Shown here piece after piece: positions 62,304 to 64,000 of a stretch of DNA of 64,000 nucleotides. Numbering within the stretch: position 1 is the first letter of the stretch; each line of letters begins with the position of its first letter. The notes beneath the pieces were generated by a model, which worked only from the letters and a program-made list of their open reading frames with translations, was not told where the DNA came from and searched no databases. The position numbers and the translations under genes are program-made. The stretch comes from CBDAPI01 sp965248635 (lineage in GTDB: Bacteria; Acidobacteriota; UBA6911; RPQK01; CBDAPI01): positions 2,170,001 to 2,234,000 of the forward strand of contig OZ252114.1 in NCBI GenBank assembly GCA_965248635.1. The letters run 5' to 3'.

Positions 62304-62997
62304 ATTTGAGGGGACCGATTCCTCTGGTCACAGAGTGCGCCACTTTCTTTGGAGCTGGCTTTTGGGCGGCCTGGTGCTGCTGATCTTCCTGACGCCCAAA
62401 GATCCCAGATTTGTGCTGCCTGTGGTGCCGCCGCTGGCGATGCTGCTGCTCTATTTCTGGGAAAGCAGGCCTCGATTCGTCCACCTGATTCTGGCCATCG
62501 CACTCATCCAGTTCTTGACTTTTTCGCTGGCCCTCTTCGGGCCAGTCAAGATCGCCCTTTTCGAGATCAAGGGAGATCGGGATTTCCAGAGTCTACAGAG
62601 GGAGTGGGTTCTGTATGCCAACCATTACTTCCATCTGGGAGGTCCGCCCCTGACCGAGAGCTGGAAGCTGGCGGAGATTGTGGCCGCTGTCCCGGAGGGT
62701 GCCGACGTCGCGGTACTTCCCACCCTGCCGCGGTTTCATGCCGGAGCGTTGCAGCTGGAGGCAGTTGTGAGGGAACGGACGATCAGCTTTTTCGACTTCA
62801 ATGAAGGGCCCGTGAGAAATCCTCTGGAGACGTCGGACTACATCCTGGCCAAGACGGGTCACCAGGGTATTTCATTCATCACTGAGCACAACCCTCAGGC
62901 CATGCGCAGGCTCGGCCGGGAGGGCTGGCAGCTTGTGAGCGATTGGGAGCTGCCGGACGGAGAGATCGCCCAGCTCTGGAAGAGTCCTCCAAGGTAG
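62236..62997 (+). CDS. GT39-type membrane glycosyltransferase, C-terminal part (out of frame by heptad repeat)
   Basis: An open frame from an ATG at 62236 crosses the heptads (read as FLVPRSSFLVSRF) and continues with WSWLLGGLVLLIFLTPKDPRFVLPVVPPLAMLL, the late-membrane-helix motif with KDxRF found in GT39/GT83 enzymes, and a periplasmic C-terminal domain. It is not a separate gene in relatives. The ATG lies inside the upstream frame with no clear Shine-Dalgarno. Confidence 0.65.
   Translation: MEPACLVKRSAFLVPRSSFLVSRFEGTDSSGHRVRHFLWSWLLGGLVLLIFLTPKDPRFVLPVVPPLAMLLLYFWESRPRFVHLILAIALIQFLTFSLALFGPVKIALFEIKGDRDFQSLQREWVLYANHYFHLGGPPLTESWKLAEIVAAVPEGADVAVLPTLPRFHAGALQLEAVVRERTISFFDFNEGPVRNPLETSDYILAKTGHQGISFITEHNPQAMRRLGREGWQLVSDWELPDGEIAQLWKSPPR
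62261..62301. repeat. coding heptanucleotide repeat (GTTCCTC x4 plus GTTCCGC)
   Basis: Units GTTCCGC, then four GTTCCTC, then a degenerate GTTTCTA. Seven is not a multiple of three, so gain or loss of units shifts the downstream frame. Both flanking frames are open across the tract. Confidence 0.9.
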
Positions 62998-63008
62998 GAG
63001 GCCCCTTT

Positions 63009-63112
63009 GTGGCGAAGAGATCCCCAGAGCGGGAGAGGGCTCAGGGCTGCGGCCGGGAATTTAAACGTTCTCCGCCCTGAGCCCTCTCCCGCTCTGGGGA
63101 TCTCTTCGCCAC
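63009..63112. repeat. long hairpin element, copy 3
   Basis: Perfect 39-base arms (63009-63047 and 63074-63112) enclose a 26-base loop, TGCGGCCGGGAATTTAAACG plus TTCTCC, centred on TTTAAA (63060-63065). It lies between the polysaccharide locus and the M20 gene. It could also stop transcription, though no T-run follows. Confidence 0.92.
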
Positions 63113-63171
63113 CGTGTGATGTTTCTGGCGGGGCTTTTCAAGATGTGCTTCGTACAAGTAACCTAGACCTC

Positions 63172-64000
63172 ATGAAAATGAAATCTGATCCCTCCTCGAG
63201 CCAAGTCTCAGGAATAGAAACTCAGATCGATCGGCTGGCCGCAGAAATCGAAGACAAGGTCATTGAATGGCGGCGCGATTTTCACCAGCATCCGGAGCTT
63301 TCGAATCGCGAGTTTCGGACCTCCGAGAGAGTCGCTGACTACATGAAGGAGCTGGGTTTGGAGGTGGAGACGGGAATTGCTCACACAGGCGTGGTTGCCC
63401 TCCTGGAAGGTTCCTCGCCAGGCCCGGTCGTCGCTTTGCGCGCCGACATGGACGCGCTGCCGGTCACTGAGCGCACTGATGTTCCCTTTGCTTCCAGGGT
63501 TCGATCGACCTATGAAGCCCAGGAGGTTGGCGTGATGCACGCCTGTGGCCACGATGCTCATATGGCGATGGCGATGGGGGCAGCCACCGTTCTGGCACGC
63601 CTGCGCGACCAACTGCCAGGGGCGGTGAAGCTGATTTTTCAACCCGCTGAGGAGGGCACTCCCAGGGGAGAAGAGGGTGGAGCCGAGCTCATGGTGCGCG
63701 AGGGGGTCCTGCGGGATCCTGACGTGGACGTCATCTTTGGCATCCACGTCAAGAGTGAGGTCGACGTGCAGACGATCGAGTACACTCCCGGGCCGGCGCT
63801 GGCCAGCTCCGACGACTTGCGGATCCTGATCAGGGGAGAACAGACCCATGGCGCCAGCCCCTGGGAAGGGGCCGATGCGATCACCGCCGCCGCTCACGTG
63901 ATTGCGGGACTGCAGACCGTGGTGAGCCGGCGGGCCGAACTGACCCGGGCCCCGGCTGTTGTCTCGATCGGAAAGATCCAGGGCGGTGTCAGAACGAATA
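63172..64000 (+). CDS. M20 family amidohydrolase (3' partial)
   Basis: Starts at the ATG at 63172 (MKMKSDPSSS...) and runs out of the window after 276 codons. WRRDFHQHPELSNREFRTSE, VVALRADMDALPVTE and GVMHACGHDAHMAMAMGAA (metal-binding HACGHDxH) are followed by LIFQPAEEG (catalytic Glu-Glu). The dimerisation domain starts near VRGEQTHGASP-like sequence (IRGEQTHGASPWEGADAI). This is the M20D group: N-acyl-amino acid or hippurate-type hydrolases using two divalent metals. No signal peptide, so cytosolic; substrate not predictable. Confidence 0.92.
   Translation, partial: MKMKSDPSSSQVSGIETQIDRLAAEIEDKVIEWRRDFHQHPELSNREFRTSERVADYMKELGLEVETGIAHTGVVALLEGSSPGPVVALRADMDALPVTERTDVPFASRVRSTYEAQEVGVMHACGHDAHMAMAMGAATVLARLRDQLPGAVKLIFQPAEEGTPRGEEGGAELMVREGVLRDPDVDVIFGIHVKSEVDVQTIEYTPGPALASSDDLRILIRGEQTHGASPWEGADAITAAAHVIAGLQTVVSRRAELTRAPAVVSIGKIQGGVRTN

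Noticed and set aside
63009..63112. Simple rho-independent terminator as the full explanation of hairpin copy 3
   Set aside because: The arms are far longer than usual, there is no T-run after the stem, and the loop is shared with copies in other contexts, including inside a gene.

Overview
This is a GC-rich bacterial chromosome segment with no plasmid or phage signature. Two secreted dehydrogenases of the PVC type (propeller, HEAT repeats, C-terminal CxxCH haem site), a PQQ dehydrogenase lipoprotein, glutaminyl-tRNA synthetase, an ABC-exported polysaccharide locus and many dispersed intergenic repeats fit an environmental member of the Acidobacteriota or a PVC-like lineage. No rRNA, tRNA or CRISPR array was seen, so this placement is an inference.

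Layout. 0-7.2 kb: PVC-type dehydrogenase (cut by the left edge), PQQ dehydrogenase, amidohydrolase, a secreted unknown. 7.2-13.9 kb: an undescribed-looking lasso peptide locus. It has an HPr-kinase-like protein (+), then on the minus strand a 59-residue precursor (8196-8375) with a textbook leader and a core starting Gly1 with Asp8, and an asparagine-synthetase-like cyclase whose end overlaps the precursor start. The cyclase carries two apparent frameshifts. A gingipain-like C25 peptidase with three apparent frameshifts lies upstream. 14.2-17.2 kb: a damaged glycosyltransferase / FAD oxidoreductase / methyltransferase block. 17.2-23.3 kb: glnS, an amidase, an aminotransferase remnant, metK, a rhomboid protease. 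23.4-28.5 kb: an operon of four radical SAM enzymes, alternating SPASM-like and B12-binding types. 28.8-31.5 kb: rpiA, a LOG-family protein, a TGS-domain GTPase. 31.7-40.3 kb: two identical 1652-bp IS1380-type insertion sequences flanking xylBA, thyA and folA; the second splits a Spy/CpxP-like gene exactly at a 4-bp target duplication. 40.5-49.2 kb: a TPR protein, an M28 peptidase, two GT2 enzymes, a GH88-like hydrolase, an SDR enzyme and a decayed Gfo/Idh gene. 49.5-54 kb: a second PVC-type dehydrogenase (split by a frameshift) and two membrane proteins. 54.2-56.5 kb: mtnA-tsaD-small ORF, overlapping by ATGA. 56.9-63 kb: a polysaccharide locus (ligase/polymerase, GT, Wzm, Wzt, GT39). 63.2 kb to the end: an M20 amidohydrolase cut by the right edge.

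Repeats are the second theme. (1) Heptanucleotide tandem tracts (GTTCCNN/GGAACNN-like) lie in many intergenic gaps, and one lies inside the GT39 gene, where losing one unit would restore a single long frame, a possible phase-variation switch. (2) Long perfect hairpins have variable arms but a shared loop built on CGGGAATTTAAACG; one lies inside the 5' coding part of the amidase gene. (3) Two MITE-like elements (37.3 and 56.6 kb) have unrelated terminal inverted repeats but similar interiors. Apparent reading-frame damage is concentrated at 8.4-16.4 kb. Whether it is biological decay or assembly error cannot be settled from the sequence alone.
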